Shown: positions 7,956 through 20,687 of the stretch, one piece after another | How positions within the stretch are numbered: position 1 is the first letter of the stretch | Layout of the letters: each line of letters starts with the position of its first letter | Translations under genes and position numbers: made by a program | From: Triplophysa rosa | Taxonomy: Eukaryota > Chordata > Actinopteri > Cypriniformes > Nemacheilidae | Direction of reading: 5' to 3' | Length of the DNA: 64,000 nucleotides | Assembly: GCF_024868665.1 (NCBI RefSeq) | Contig: NC_079891.1 | Location: forward strand, 12,292,229-12,356,228 | The notes under the pieces: generated by a model | Told to the model about the DNA's origin: nothing | Seen by the model: the letters and a program-made list of their open reading frames with translations, nothing else | Databases searched by the model: none

Positions 7956-9990
7956 CCCCTTGGGGAGGATGACCCTGGTCGGAGACTCCCCTTCGGAGAT
8001 CTCGAAGAGGTGAGAGAGAGAGCATCAGGTTTGACATTCTTAGAGCCTGGCTGGTACAAGAGGGTGAAGTTAAACCGACCGAAAAAGAGTGCCCAGCGGG
8101 CCTGGCGTGAGTTAAGTCTCTTGGCTGAACGGATACCCTCGAGATTCTTGTGATCCGTCTAGACCAAGAAGGGTTGCGCTGACCCCTCCAACCAGTGCTG
8201 CCACTCTACCAAAGCAAGGCAGACCGCCAACAGCTCTCGGTTACCAATGTCATAGTTCCGTTCAGCAGGGCTGAGGCGATGGGAGTAGAAGGTGCAAGGG
8301 TGCACCTTCCCATCATGACTAGAACGCTGAGACAGATCCGCGCCTACCCCAACATCGGACGCATCAACGTCGACAATGAACTGTCGCTCAGGTTCTGGAA
8401 AACAAAGCACAGGAGCAGAGACAAAACGGGACTTGAGATTATCAAAGGCTACCTGAGCTTGGGAATTCAACCTGAACGGACTCTTAGTGGAGGTCAATGC
8501 AGTGAGCGGTACGGCTATCTGGCCGAAACCCCGGATGAATCGCTGGTAGAAGTTGGCGAAACCCGGGAACCGCTGAAGGGCTTTACGGTTGTCGGGAATG
8601 GACCATTCAGTGACGGCTCTGATCTTGGCGGGATCGGGGTTGATGCCTCTAGGTGAAATTACATGACCAAGGAACGAAACTGTGACAGCATGGAATTCGC
8701 ACTTCTCCGCCTTCACAAAAAGTTGATTCTCTAATAATCACTGGAGAACCTCCCTGACGTGTCGGGTGTGTTCCTGGAGAGAGGGGGGAAAATAAGGATG
8801 TCATCCAGGTACACAAAGACAAATCGATTAATCATGTCCCCCAACACGACATTTATGAGGCCCTGGAAGATGGCAGGAGCATTGGTCAAACCGAACGGGA
8901 GAACCAAATACTCATAGTGCCCCCGAAGGTGTGTTAAACGCCGTCTTCCACTCGTTCCCCTCCCGGATACGGACCAGGTGATAAGCATTACGAAGGTTTA
9001 GTTTGGTAAAGACCTGGGCTCCCTGCAAGAGTTCGAAGGCTGCAGACATGAGAGGCAAGGGGTATTTATTCTTAACAGTAATCTCATTCAAACCTCGATA
9101 ATCAATACAGGGACGCAGGGAGCCATCCTTCTTTTGGACAAAGAAGAACCCCGCACCTGCCGGGGAGGAGGAATGGCGAATGAGCCCAGCCTGTAGACAT
9201 TCATGAATATACAGTACTTGTCCATGGCCTATCTTTCAGGAGCGGACAGAGAGTAGAGATGCCCCCTAGGCGGAGAAGTGCCCGGGAGGAGATCTTTGGA
9301 GCAGTCGTAGGGGCGATGCAGAGGGAGAGAGGTGGCTCGCAACCTGCTGAAGACAGAGTGAAGATCGTGGTATTTCTCCGGGACCCCAGACAAACCAGCG
9401 GCCTTGATCTGTAACACCGGAGACATATGGACAAGAGACGGAGCAGATCCAAGACAAGACACATGACAAGATGCGCTCCAGGCCAACACTGAACTGTTAA
9501 CCCAATCAATGTGAGGATTGTGCTGTGACAACCAAGGATGCCCTAATATGAGGGGGGTATTGGGGGAATCGAGGATGTACAGCTCAATGCACTCACAATG
9601 ATTACCCGAAAGAAAGAGCCTTACGTAAGGGGTGACGTGGGTTATGGTGGCGAAAGGCAGGCCCGCTAGCATCTGGACCAAGATGGGTCTGGAGAGAAGC
9701 TTGACAGGAATCTTCCACCAGGCAGCGGTGGTGACATCGAGAAAGTTTCCTTCGGCACCGGAGTCGAGGAGAGCCTTGCCGGTATGACTTCTTCCGTTGA
9801 ACATGATCCGGAATGGCAGTAAGGAATGGGAAACAGGAGAGGAAATAGGAATGGCGCCCACCCGGACTCTCCGCTTTACGGGTGGGCGGAATCTTTTAAC
9901 GGGCACTGAATGACCTGGTGCCCAGACGTCCCGCAATAGAAACAGAGTCCTCCCAGAAGGCATTGCTGCTTTTGCAGCGGTGAAAGGCAA
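7956..9990 (-). pseudogene. Gypsy pol: protease, reverse transcriptase, RNase H (broken)
   Basis: The aspartic protease lies in 9,990-9,229, with active-site LLDSGAEGNF and the later ILGHPWL motif. A TAG at 9,229-9,231 ends that frame. Reverse transcriptase follows without a break in homology: [20 protein letters not shown], then motif A, which reads KLNLRNAY, so the first catalytic Asp is Asn (codon 8,996-8,998). Motif C is an intact YLDD (8,811-8,800). A +1 change in a G run near 8,920, a C-run shift near 8,790 and a TGA near 8,735 break the frame. RNase H is in 8,716-8,159, with [12 protein letters not shown] and the NRELLAVC helix. Its TGG is now TAG at 8,159. The tether to the integrase is shifted by CT slippage near 8,020. 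Family-typical order and spacing; no activity possible. Confidence 0.85.
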
Positions 9991-10843
9991 GAGCGACCCA
10001 GCTGAATAGGCTCCTCTACGGGGCTTGCCCCGGTGACTTTAGGAGGTGCACTGGCGTCTCGGACTCGCCAAGAGGTGGGTGAGGGTTGCCAGCGTCGGCA
10101 ATTGTTAATTCGGGTCTCAACTCTGAGGCAGAGGTTGGTAAGAGCATCCAAATCCCGTGGGGGTTGAAGAGTAGCAATCTCGTCAGCGATGGAAGAATTC
10201 ACCCGTCAAGAAACCGAGCGCGTAATGCTTCCTCGTTCCACCCGCAGGTGGCCGCCAGTGTTTGAAACTTGATAGAATAGTCTGTGATCGAGCTACGGCC
10301 CTGGGTAAGGCGTGAGAGCTGAGCGGCCGCCTGCTCGCCTTGAGCTGATCTGTCAAACAGCCTCGTCATTTCGGCACGGAAAGCCACAAAAGAGTAACAA
10401 CATGGGGCTTGGGAGTTCCACACGGCAGTTCCCCACTCTTGCGCTCGACCCGTCAGCAGGGTTAAAACAAATGCCACCCTTGCCTCTTCGGTGGCATAAC
10501 GGCGAGGTTGGAGAGAAAACACCAGAGCACACTGAGAGAGAAAAGGGCGGCAGGCATTGGGATCTCCATCGTAGACCGGGGGGCTGTTAACATGAGGTTC
10601 ACATTCGGCTGGATACCCTCGTGAAGGGGGGTCGGGAGATATCCGACTCGCAGCGAGTTCCCTGCGTAGCTCAGTGACAAGAGTAGTTAAGTCAGTGACT
10701 TGCCCGGCGAGTATTCCTACCTCCTGAGCGGTGGTGTTGAGCCGTGTGACCTGCTGTCCGAGGGCGACTCCTTGCTGCTGTAGGGCATTGCGTAAGGGAT
10801 CCATCCCCACTGAGTCTCCAGTAGGGTCAGACCGTTCTGTCAT
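9876..10843 (-). pseudogene. Gypsy gag: capsid and CCHC zinc knuckle (frameshifted)
   Basis: The frame opens with MTERSDPTGD at 10,843. A heptad-rich N-terminal segment (about residues 15-70, GQQVTRLNTTAQEVGILAGQ) suggests a coiled coil. It is followed by a capsid domain with PPVYDGDPNACRPFLSQC, ARVAFVLTLLTGRAQEWGTA and the C-terminal ARFLDG. A one-base loss at 10,199-10,200 turns the next codon into a stop. The remaining part continues in another frame (10,202-9,876) and ends with the zinc knuckle CFYCGTSGHQVIQC. In the family gag coats the RNA and the knuckle binds it. The start codon lies inside the last seven bases of the LTR. Confidence 0.85.
10826..10836 (-). other. Self-priming primer-binding site of the Gypsy element
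   Basis: AACGGTCTGAC on the minus strand, one base past the LTR end. It is an exact 11-nt complement of the predicted RNA 5' end (11,250-11,240). In Tf1 and sushi elements the RNA folds back and its own 5' end, after cleavage, primes minus-strand DNA. The site also lies within the first codons of gag. Confidence 0.75.
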
Positions 10844-10895
10844 GACACGGGGAGAAACAAGAGGTTCGGAGACTCAAATGCGGGTAAAGAAGGTC

Positions 10896-10901
10896 TTTAT
10901 T
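10896..10901 (-). terminator. AATAAA polyadenylation signal in the Gypsy LTR
   Basis: tttatt on the plus strand gives AATAAA on the minus strand, about 58 bp before the LTR end, which fits the R/U5 boundary of an LTR. Confidence 0.6.
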
Positions 10902-11239
10902 GAACAAAATAGTCCACACAGATCAGCAGAGTCACCAGCCACAGGTACCTCGTGAGCCCGTGGGGAGAGAGCTCGACCCAGCGTTACTCATGGTAAGAAA
11001 CAGTATAAGAATCCGGACAGGAAATCTTGACTCTACCGAACGCTCAGCGGGGAGGAACCTCGACCCGCTGGCAGACTCCGAGATGCCAGAGAACACTGAG
11101 GGGCACAGAGGGAGAAAGTAGAAAAAGGCAAAGGCACTGGAACACTACAAAAACCAAGAAACAAGACTAGGAGGTAACTGAGACTAAGACGAGATAAACA
11201 GTACTAGACTTCAGCAGTCAGAGCTGGCATATAACACGC

Positions 11240-11280
11240 AACGGTCTGACACAAGACGAGAGAACAAGAGGGATTAAATA
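11240..11280 (-). promoter_or_regulatory. Gypsy LTR promoter and predicted transcript start
   Basis: On the minus strand TATTTAA (11,280-11,274) is followed 30 bp downstream by GTCAGACCGTT (11,250-11,240), which is perfectly complementary over 11 nt to the primer-binding site at 10,836-10,826. TATA spacing and complementarity independently point to the same start. Confidence 0.75.
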
Positions 11281-11634
11281 GAGGGGACCTAACAGCGGGA
11301 AATAACTAACAGGTGAATAAATAATGAGGAACCAGGGGAGACTACTAATAGCAACAAGCTACCGGAGTGCAGGTGATGAGGTAATAGGAAACCGGTGAGG
11401 GGAAAGCCTGACGGGGAGACACGGGGGCGGGGCAAGTGACGTAGACACCGAACACGTGGAGAGCTGTCAGAACGGTTCTCCATGAGTTCGACAAAACAAA
11501 CACAAACATTCCCACATGACACAAAAGACCACGACAAGACTGAGATCACGACACACAACACAAACTTATAGTGAATCAACAGATATGCAGGGATAATGCG
11601 ATGATGTATTGTGTGCTCGTGCTGTTGTCCCCCA

Positions 11635-11669
11635 CCCCCTCCCCTCCCCTCCCCTCCCCTCCCCTCCCT
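11635..11669. repeat. (CCCCT)n simple repeat, G-quadruplex-prone on the minus strand
   Basis: About six cccct units just outside the Gypsy LTR. The minus strand has successive GGGG runs separated by single A bases. Confidence 0.9.
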
Positions 11670-14600
11670 GCACGTGTTCAGGGCTCGCCTGTTTTTGAAA
11701 GACTCTTCGAAGATACGAAGTATGCAATACTACTCTATAGGTACTCAAGATAAATATGAGATTGGCAGAAACTGTTTGTGTTACATCCGCTTTAAACAAA
11801 CAAAGCAGTGCTTTGATAACACAACAGTCACATACTTCATTTGTTGTAGCTGCATATTAAACTGGGCCAAAAGAAAAATTTTAACATGGCAAATACTTCA
11901 GCTTTAAAATAAGTGCACATATAAACATTATGGCCCCAGTTAGAGCCCCAGTCACTTAGCCATGACCCTTGACATGTCTAAAATCTTTAAGCTTTCACGA
12001 TGGCTTTATTTGTCACTCTGCACTGTAGCCAAAAGCATCATGCCAGCTATGGTGAGATTAGAAAATTAAACAAATAGAAGGGTGAAAAGGTATCATTGAA
12101 AATGGCAAAGGGTTGAATGGGGAAGACATTTAAAATGAGAGCTCTGTGTTGTTAGGCTGGCAGGATGCTGGGAAACCTTGGAGCAGCATGCTGAAGAATC
12201 ATTACACTTTGTGACAGTGCTCCAGGACAGCAGCCTTAGGATAAAGATGGCATGTCGCGCCCAGACAAACAAGAGCGCAGTTTAATCACGGAGATTACTG
12301 CACTGCTGCTGCTGCCATGACAGGGACTAATTGAGGAAATACAAGACACCTGCTAATGAACATCTAATTAAAGCCCCATAATGTTCCAAGGTGCATCTTA
12401 AGGAACATAAGGAAAATAAGACAGGGCACGTTTCCCAAGATGAAGGATGTACGCAAGCTCTTTTTGGTTTGTTTCCTGAAAATTATTATATACTACATAA
12501 ATGTATTCAGATAAGACAAAGTAACTACTGGTAAGCGACAACACCTCCCGATCAAATAATCATATTAACATTTCATGGGCATTAACAGTCTACAATGTTA
12601 CAGTACTTTTGGTTTAGTAATGTTTTATTGCAAATTGGAACAAAAAATGTATATGAAAAATGAAATTTGTATTTTAAGTTAGATAAAATTTAAATAAAAA
12701 GTGTGTGCCAAATGCATAAATGTAAATGTTATCAATGATCATAATTTGAGTAAAATTGTAAATTGTATATTATTTCAGAAAAAAAAAATATTTTCTTAAT
12801 TGTACATATATGCCATTTGAGACATCATGGATATTAGTAATTTTTTACTTCCTTTGATTACTGACCTTCTGGTAATGTCTATATATTTGCATCTACAATA
12901 ATTGTAAACTATACAGTATGTTTTTGCAGAAGAATGATCAATGTTCAATGCTTAACTTCCTGATTATCAAGCCCTGTCCTGGGGAACTTCTTCAGGACAA
13001 TGTTTTGATGTGGAGCTTCTCTTTAACATTATCGGCTGGTATGCGTTTAATTTACCCAAGGTGCCAAGTTGGATGCCAACATATAACCTTGAATGGTACC
13101 TTAATTTGGACCACTGTTGGTCGCATTATATTTAGATTCACCGAACTCTTGGAGTTGCATCAGAAAATGACCCTTAGCAACCAAGGCATGTAACAACATT
13201 ATTATCTGCATTATAACAAGCTAGTGACTTTTTGGAGAGCCTTTTGACATTGCCATTCAATTCTGTCTCGTATGGGCAACATAACGGAGCCTAACTCTGA
13301 GGACGAATGCCAAGGATGAGACGCATTTTCAAGATGTCACTTTGCTGGTCATTTCACCCTAATTGGGACATCACCGATCTGCTTTCCCTGAAAATATGTC
13401 ACGGTTTGCCCTTGTAATTATGATGTACCTGTCAAAGGCTGTAATATCACACCAAACAACTCAACTTTTGCTTATTTTATGAGAATGAAACAAACTTTCT
13501 ATTATATGTAACCTTTGTATATACCACAAAGCAACACTGAAGAAACTTAGTTCCTTAAAAAAAGTTGCAATCTTTTTTATGTTTAAAATCTACAAAAGAT
13601 GTATGAGACAAATTAGTATCCTAATTATTGATGTGACAGTAAATATACACTAAGCAGATGACAGATGATTGTTTGTTGAATGTACGTTTTTGTGGGTTTC
13701 TGTTTTTGTGGACTACGTTATAGGAAGATCAGATCTTGTGTTAGATATTAAACATGGTACTATATATAGATACTAAACAGACGCGATTGTCAAATATCAT
13801 TAAGGTTGTTTGAAAAAGTCACACTTACAGCTAATTACCTATCCAAACTTTAAAAGATGCTTACCATCACAAATTACACAAACATCAAATTCGCTGGAGC
13901 TGTTGTTTTAGCTACATGATTATAAGAGCTAAATATGTACAAAAGAAGAGATCTGTACCTCATCTTTCTGTAGATTTTCCTTGGCTTTCAACACAAACAT
14001 TCTGCCACCAAGATTTAGTCAGGGACGAAGAAATGGCAATAGAAATATCCCTCAGGTTAAAACCCATTTTTACGGATGGTTTAAGTGACAATCACCAAAA
14101 TTTAAAGCATGAACATTAATTGAAGTACTCTTTGGCCCACATTACCCACAGGAGCTTTATCAAACATTTTGCCAATTTTAGTCTTTACTCAACTGCTAAT
14201 ATGTTTGACAAGTCCTTTAAATCAGTTATACCGATAAGGCTGTTTGATTGGACCAGTTGTCACTTTAAAAAAGATGCCTGAGGCTGGTGATTGACTCACT
14301 CTCGATGGAATGAGAGAGCCTTGTAAGAGCTGCTGCTCTAGAAGTGTCCGTTGGATTAGGAGCTATTATGGGAACATCTATTATGACACCTAAATCATCA
14401 GCTGCAAGACGCAGCCAAATGCGCCATGAAACGGACCCGAGAAGACCTCACTCCTCACACTCCATCTGTGCTACTTGTCACATGCTTTTTCAGAGCTGCT
14501 AAGAGAGCAGGCTGGGGAGAAAAGAAATATGTACATATGTAGGCACTTGATCTATACAGTGCAACCCGAGGACCGCTTAAAAATACCTCATTGAGCTGAG

Positions 14601-15754
14601 ATGTGTTTGTTTCCATTACACACTTTTGGGGTCAATCCACCACCCTATTGCCCTGGCTTGCTGTGTTTAAATTTGTAATACGACATGAGTTGTTTTTATC
14701 AACGTCAAATTGTCAAATTAAGTCTGACAACGGAATTAATTTTATGAAATGCAGTCCATCCATCCGTTCTCTGAACCTGCTTATCCTCTATTGGGTCATG
14801 GGATTAAATGCAGTTGTTTCAAATAAATGCTTGATTATGAATAAGACATACAGAACAAAGTTAGCTTGTATGAAAGGACCATGTGAGGTCTTGTCCCATT
14901 TGCTTTTACCTTGAGGTGAGTTCCTTCCATCTAATTAGGAGATAAAAGCTGCCACTTCCAGCATGCCCAGGGCATGCTCAGAGCATCAGAGTGAGTGAAG
15001 GCAAGAGGGAATGAGTTAGGTTAAAGGTGTTCTTGGGTTGCCATGGACACCTGTCAGGGCGTTGAAGTTCAAGCTCTGAGCACTGAAAATGCAATGAAGA
15101 ATCTGAAGGTCTACTGTAATTTTAACAACTTAAGCAAACCGTGTTGTGATGTTTGTGTGATTAATGACCTAACTGATGACCCTAATTTTAGCATTATTTA
15201 ACCAGATATGCTTAATAAAACTGTCATGTTTACATTGAAGGCCTGGCAGCAAGAAGGATGGATGGGAGCAACCTGTCCAACCCATGCAACAAGAAATGCA
15301 CAAACAACGCACTGGACCGTTCACTGAATTAGTGTCTCTATCCGCAGCAGGAGAAGCTTTTGTCTACCATCATTCTAAAATTATATTTTGCAATGATGAC
15401 ATGTTTTGGAGTGTGATTTTCAATTTAACCCATGAGGATTAACTGTATTTACATTACACCCATGTATTTATTATATTACATACAGCACAGCATAAAACAG
15501 TCCCAATTGCTTTTCAAAACATACAAATATTCTAAGTGTACTAAGATCAAACAATCATGTTTATAAGTAAAAGACCCTGAAGTGAGCACTACCCGCAGTA
15601 AATCTTCACATCCCGGAACTTCCGGGTGATATACACGTTTAAAATTATTGGCAGATGAAGTGACATGTCAACTGTGATTGTAAAATAGCATTGGCTCCCG
15701 TGTATCTTGTGACTGATTCCGTCATTACGTTGGCTTTAAATGTGAAGTGCCTAT

Positions 15755-15918
15755 AGGTGTTCAACTTCATGCAGCGCCACAAGAACCAGCAGGAGGATGA
15801 CATCAAAGTATAGCTAAAGCGATTAGAAAAAGAAGGAATATGCTTTTGAATCATTCTGGCGATACGTTGATGTCATCCACCCGTCGGTAATTGTGCCGCT
15901 GCATAGTCGAACACACCT
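15755..15918. repeat. Fold-back (inverted repeat) element
   Basis: The left arm 15,755-15,811 and right arm 15,862-15,918 are imperfect reverse complements over about 57 bp: aggtgttcaact and gatgacatcaaagtat on the left, against atacgttgatgtcatcc and cgaacacacct on the right. The spacer is 50 bp. Short direct repeats (ttggctc-cgtg) lie at about 15,691 and 15,921. Probably a palindromic MITE; family unknown. Confidence 0.55.
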
Positions 15919-16152
15919 ATTTGGCTCTCGTGACCGATTGCGTCATGATGTCTGAATGAGATCTGACTGCATTTGTTGCTTTCGTGGATATCTTCGTATA
16001 AAGTTATCTAACGGCTTTAATTTAGAAGGTTTGAAATGTGAGTTGTTTTTTAATATACTGTTTTTTAGTCAATTTATGCTATAAATACATGTGACTGTAC
16101 TTTTAGTCATGTGTTGTGTTTTGCATGGCTGGGAAGTGTTTAGGTTTAGGAT

Positions 16153-16185
16153 GGTGGTGGCGGTGGCGGTGGCGGTGGCGGTGGA
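16153..16185. repeat. (GGTGGC)n short tandem repeat
   Basis: About five hexamer units in otherwise AT-rich DNA. Confidence 0.9.
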
Positions 16186-17605
16186 GTCAGTGTTCCAAAA
16201 TATCTTTAAAACCATAAATATTGCTGAAATTATTGTATATACTATAACAAATATAAAGAATAAAATGCATAAAGAGTAAACAACCTAAAGCGATGGAATA
16301 CCTGGCACATCAATACTCATAACCGTAATAAGTATTACGGTTACGTAGTACGTAATAAGCTGCTGCTGCTAGAGGGCGCTCATCTTTTAGAAGGAATAGG
16401 GAGACAACAAAGAATTATACAAAGCTATACAACAATACACCATATGATTGACAGAGCAGAAATAATGACTGTTCAGCTCGAGGGGGCATACATTTGGTTA
16501 ATTTAATCAATTTGCACCTACACATATCACGCTTTAAATTCTTTATTTACTCACCCTATTCAAAGCTGCACTTTTGGCTTAGTTTACACAAATACTAATT
16601 AAACAAACAGCAATAGCAACAACAGTAATAAGCCCCTTTTATTTTAGTTTTTTTGCTATTGTAATAGCAGGACATTAAAAGTCAGAGCAGCCAAAATGTT
16701 TAGTTTTTTTGCTTTGGGAACATTGTAAAGGATGCAATTGGATGATTTAGTTTGATATGTTGACACTGTAACATTTATTGAGCTGGTGTCAAAGACTAAT
16801 CATGCAAGTGAAAAAAAAAGTTTCATGTTTTAAAAAATGTTTTAAAAACATACTTAGAAACCCTTATTGTATTCCTTTTGTAGTTTGGAGTAGTATTCAT
16901 GTAACAGCAGGGTGGTTGTCATCATAGAGAGTTTATATGAGAGCTGGTGGCTGTGTCTGTGGCAACCATAGTGGTAATAGGGGAAAAATAAGTTGAGGCA
17001 CCAGCCCTAATCCTGCTTTCAGAAGATCCAGATGGCTAACCTTTCAGTCAAAATATTGTTTTTGGAAGGAGGTGTGCAGACTCCTACCTCTCTCTCGTCT
17101 CTATGTTCCCCCACCCACCCCCTTCTTTTCCTTTTCTGTGCTTCATCAGATCTATTCAGGCTGAGAGTTCATGAGAGTTTTAGCATGGACCACGCAATCA
17201 TGTGACATGCTACACGTGTGCGCATGCATTTGTGTGTCCATGGATGAATATGTGTGTTAAACGTGGGCTCCCCTCAGTCTTCTGGGCAGGACACACACAG
17301 AGCGACCTTGTGTTAAGGAGATGGCTGGCTTGAACCTGCCCACACCACTCAGTACGATTGATATAAAGACCACCAGTGGATTTTCCATAGAAACACAGTT
17401 GCTGAGAGTACTGAAAACTACTTAACATGTGTTATGGCATATGCTGATTTGGATATTCAAAACAATTCAACGGCCAATTATCTATACAAGAGACCACAGA
17501 ACAATTCCAGCAGAAAACAGAAAACTTCAAATAGAATACAACAATTAGCAAATGTTTTTTTTCTGTTGTATCGAAGAAAGTATGAAATCAAAATATTTAT
17601 TTAGT

Positions 17606-17632
17606 TATAATAATAATAATAATAATAATAAC
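17606..17632. repeat. (TAA)n microsatellite
   Basis: Nine uninterrupted taa units. Confidence 0.95.
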
Positions 17633-20600
17633 ATTTTAAATAGAATAGCTACAAAATACTTTAATATTTTAGTGCTATTTTATTAGAATACTTTTATTGA
17701 TCATTTTATTTAAAGTATTTTCATTTACTTAAAATAATTGTATTTATTTAAACTAAATACTTTTATTCAAAGTTTTCTGGTGCTATTCTATTAGAATTCA
17801 GTGTTTCCCAACTGAGTAAGCCTTTTTTATTTAATTTAACTTTCGAAAGACAATCTCACAAAATTCCTTAGCACACTTTTTTCAATAATATGGTTAAACC
17901 TAAAACCAACATAGTAGTTAGTTGATCAAAAAATAAGTATACAATATATAATATATATCTATCAATTGAATTATCAAAGAATATGAATTGTTACTCTTAT
18001 TCAAAATCTTAGAGGTCTGTCTGCCAAGGTCTGTAAAAACAAATCGCAGAAACAAATCTGTCAGTAAATTCATCAAGTTAATTGTTTTTAATTTGCTGTT
18101 AATGACTGAACTAAAAATCTAATTGCGCTAAAGTTTTAAAGAAAACACAGCCTGAGGAAAGATGCAGTTTTGCCCTTCCTATTCGCCTTCTGTCACCTTT
18201 AAGATAACAGAGCATGTGGTGTTAAATACAGACATAGGCCTACTCACCACACTAAAATATACACATAACATTTTTTTGAACAAATCCTTCTCTTATTCTC
18301 TCTCTTTCTCCCTCACACACACATACTTGGGTTCAGTCAGTGTGCCTCATGGGGGGAGCCGCGCTGGCTCCTGTGGTTGAATGCTAGGGCGTCTTTGCTG
18401 CTGTGAATTGCCACTGGTCTTCTTTCCTCCAGAGCCGCGCAGACAGGCAGACTCCTAGATGTTGCTGCCGCTTCTGCCGCTGGAGCATGCAGCCTGTCCA
18501 GCAATGAGGGCTCTAAGAGCGCCTGGCCATTAAACATAGAGACGGTCACTGGGAAGCTAAGAGAGAGCGAGACATTCAAGCTTAAAAATGTTTTTATTCA
18601 ATGTAGGAAAGCACTGTCTGTGACTGGTTTAGGAGGAAGGAGAAAGGCAGAAGTGTACTGACTCTCACATACACTTATCCAGGCAAAGACCTGGGTAAAT
18701 GAGGCAACGTATTGTAACTCAGTTAAGAAAAGTGGGGACGGCCAACAATAAATGCAATTATGAGCAAATTATGTTTTTGTTACTAAGTGCTCTGTACAGT
18801 AAGGGATAATTACACCTTATCCCCTTAGCAGTTTCATGTTCCCTTGTGACTGGCCCGGTCTACATCCTGTTGCAGTGTTTTTACAGTCAACGAACACTTT
18901 TACTGCTTTCTGTCATATTTTTGTGTCCTATACCGATTAAATCCCCATTATGCTATTGTAACATTAGCTATCTATGATGAACTCATTCCATCATACCCAA
19001 AACCCATTCCCGGTAAAGGTCACATATCCCAAGGATATTGCAAACAGGGTCAATACAAATGTGATGTCACAAAGAGAATGGAATTCTGTGAGCCTCTGGG
19101 AATACGTGTTTGAAGCCGTAAATGCTTGTCTCCCCTGTTGTTGTGCTATTTCAGGTTAAAATATCATTTATAATTGGATTATCATAAATACTTCTTGAAA
19201 ATGTGTTATGACACGGACAGCATAATGTGCTACGGTTTGATGTTATTCAAAAAAAGTAAGCTAATCAATGGCTCATACCGGAAGGTGCTTTTACTTCACA
19301 CCTTTCACACTTAAAAATGTGCGATAGCTAAATCTATCAATCATCCTTATGTACATATTCATACAGTATGGACGGCATGTCCAGTTTTATTTGATGTTCT
19401 CTTCTTGATGACAGTTGGGGACAGTGATCTGGGCCAGCAATGACAAAGGTCTGGGTGTCACTGATATCTCTGAAACCTTAATATAACTTTAAGGCTGGAG
19501 AGACAAGAACAGGTGGAGATCGGGCAATGCCAAATACTTGCAAATACTGCAAATCTTCTGGGTAACTTTATTCATGGAGGGGGTGTTTAGGGAGTAAGTG
19601 TCTCATTTATGTGCGTACGCATAACACCCATGTCAGATTCAAGAGAGTTTGCAGGGTAACACAACCCACATTAGGATTTCTGTTCCAAGCCAGCTGGCCT
19701 GGCTTTATAAATGCAGGACATTTCTTATGCTTTCTTCGTAAATATTGTTTTGTGAAAGTTTGACTTACCTGCCTGACAGCTGGAACTGCAGGGTGTAACT
19801 TCCTGGGGAAGCACAAGATCGGCACCGGTGAGTTTTTCTCTCCAAGCTCTGCCCTTCCTCTTTCCCTCTTGTGATGAGCTGAACAAATGTGTCCATGGAA
19901 AACACGAGAACTGTACCGTGGCTGGGCACAGTGTGTGCCGATAGTGCCCAAAAATTGTGAGGTAGTTCATTTTCTGAGGATTTGTCCTTTTGTAGGAGGA
20001 TTACAGTTTGAACAATATGAACAGAGACGTTTGAGGGGGTCTGAAACAGTCATCTCAGGTTAAAGAAACATATAAGCTACGTAATGATTTTGCACTTATT
20101 TGTATAATCTAATATTAAAAAAAACCACAAGAATTGGCACTTTAATGTTGTCCTTGTTCCTCAAAGTCAGGGCTAATTATGACTCTTGTTTAAGGTAATT
20201 GAATGTAACAACTATTTGCTTGGTTTGAAGTGAAGCACAGGGAAACTACCTTGCCCCAGCAGAGTGTTTAGATTCTCCTCACTTCTGAGCGAGCTACCAT
20301 GACAAAATCAATATCAATTTGTATCACTTTGGCCTTAGTACAAGTTTGACATTGCTAGTTTAAGTTTAAAATAACAAGGGAATTTGTGAGCTTTCACTAT
20401 AGGAGCAGTCTGAACAGTTTGCAAATGAGAACTTTTGAGCTTGAGGGAATCTGTGGGGCGTGTTTCAATAAATGACCAGAAAAATTGAGTTATTGAAATT
20501 GGAATTGGTGTTCTTTATATATTTCATATATAAATATATATGATGAAATGTATATATTTCAATTTAACTTCATAGGCCTATATAAGTTTTGCTAATGCAT

Positions 20601-20687
20601 TGAACATGTATTCTATATAAACTTTAAATTCAGAGTGTTTTCAAGACTATAAACAATTAAACGGAACTTAGATTTGACATTAATTTT

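Larger units (their letters stand above)
7317..11521 (-). mobile_element. Tf1/sushi-like Ty3/Gypsy retrotransposon, 3' truncated
   Basis: The minus-strand order is LTR (11,521-10,838), gag, zinc knuckle, protease, reverse transcriptase, RNase H, integrase. The integrase is cut at 7,317 by hAT sequence, and the integrase C-terminus and 3' LTR are missing. Assignment to the Tf1/sushi group rests on the integrase ([30 protein letters not shown]), the RT core FVYLDDIL and the self-priming site. Many lesions show it is dead: gag frameshift at 10,199, stop at 9,229, +1 change near 8,920, changes and a stop near 8,795-8,735, stop at 8,159, and a CT-slippage frameshift near 8,020. Confidence 0.88.
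10838..11521 (-). repeat. 5' LTR of the Gypsy element
   Basis: About 684 bp. On the minus strand it begins TGTCATG (11,521-11,515) and ends CATGACA (10,844-10,838), a 7-bp inverted terminal repeat. Inside are a TATA box (11,280-11,274), the predicted RNA start (11,250) and an AATAAA polyadenylation signal (complement of 10,896-10,901). U3 is therefore about 271 bp. The 3' LTR is absent, so a target duplication cannot be checked. Confidence 0.85.
11670..20679. other. Non-coding AT-rich DNA upstream of the MEF2 gene
   Basis: No exon, tRNA or transposon protein recognised. The open frames here are short and unlike known proteins. Stretches such as 12,130-12,420 (several taatta-type homeodomain-like cores) and 18,340-18,570 (more GC-rich) look less random and could be conserved regulatory DNA, but conservation cannot be judged from one sequence. 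It contains a fold-back element at 15.8 kb and small simple repeats. Confidence 0.5.
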
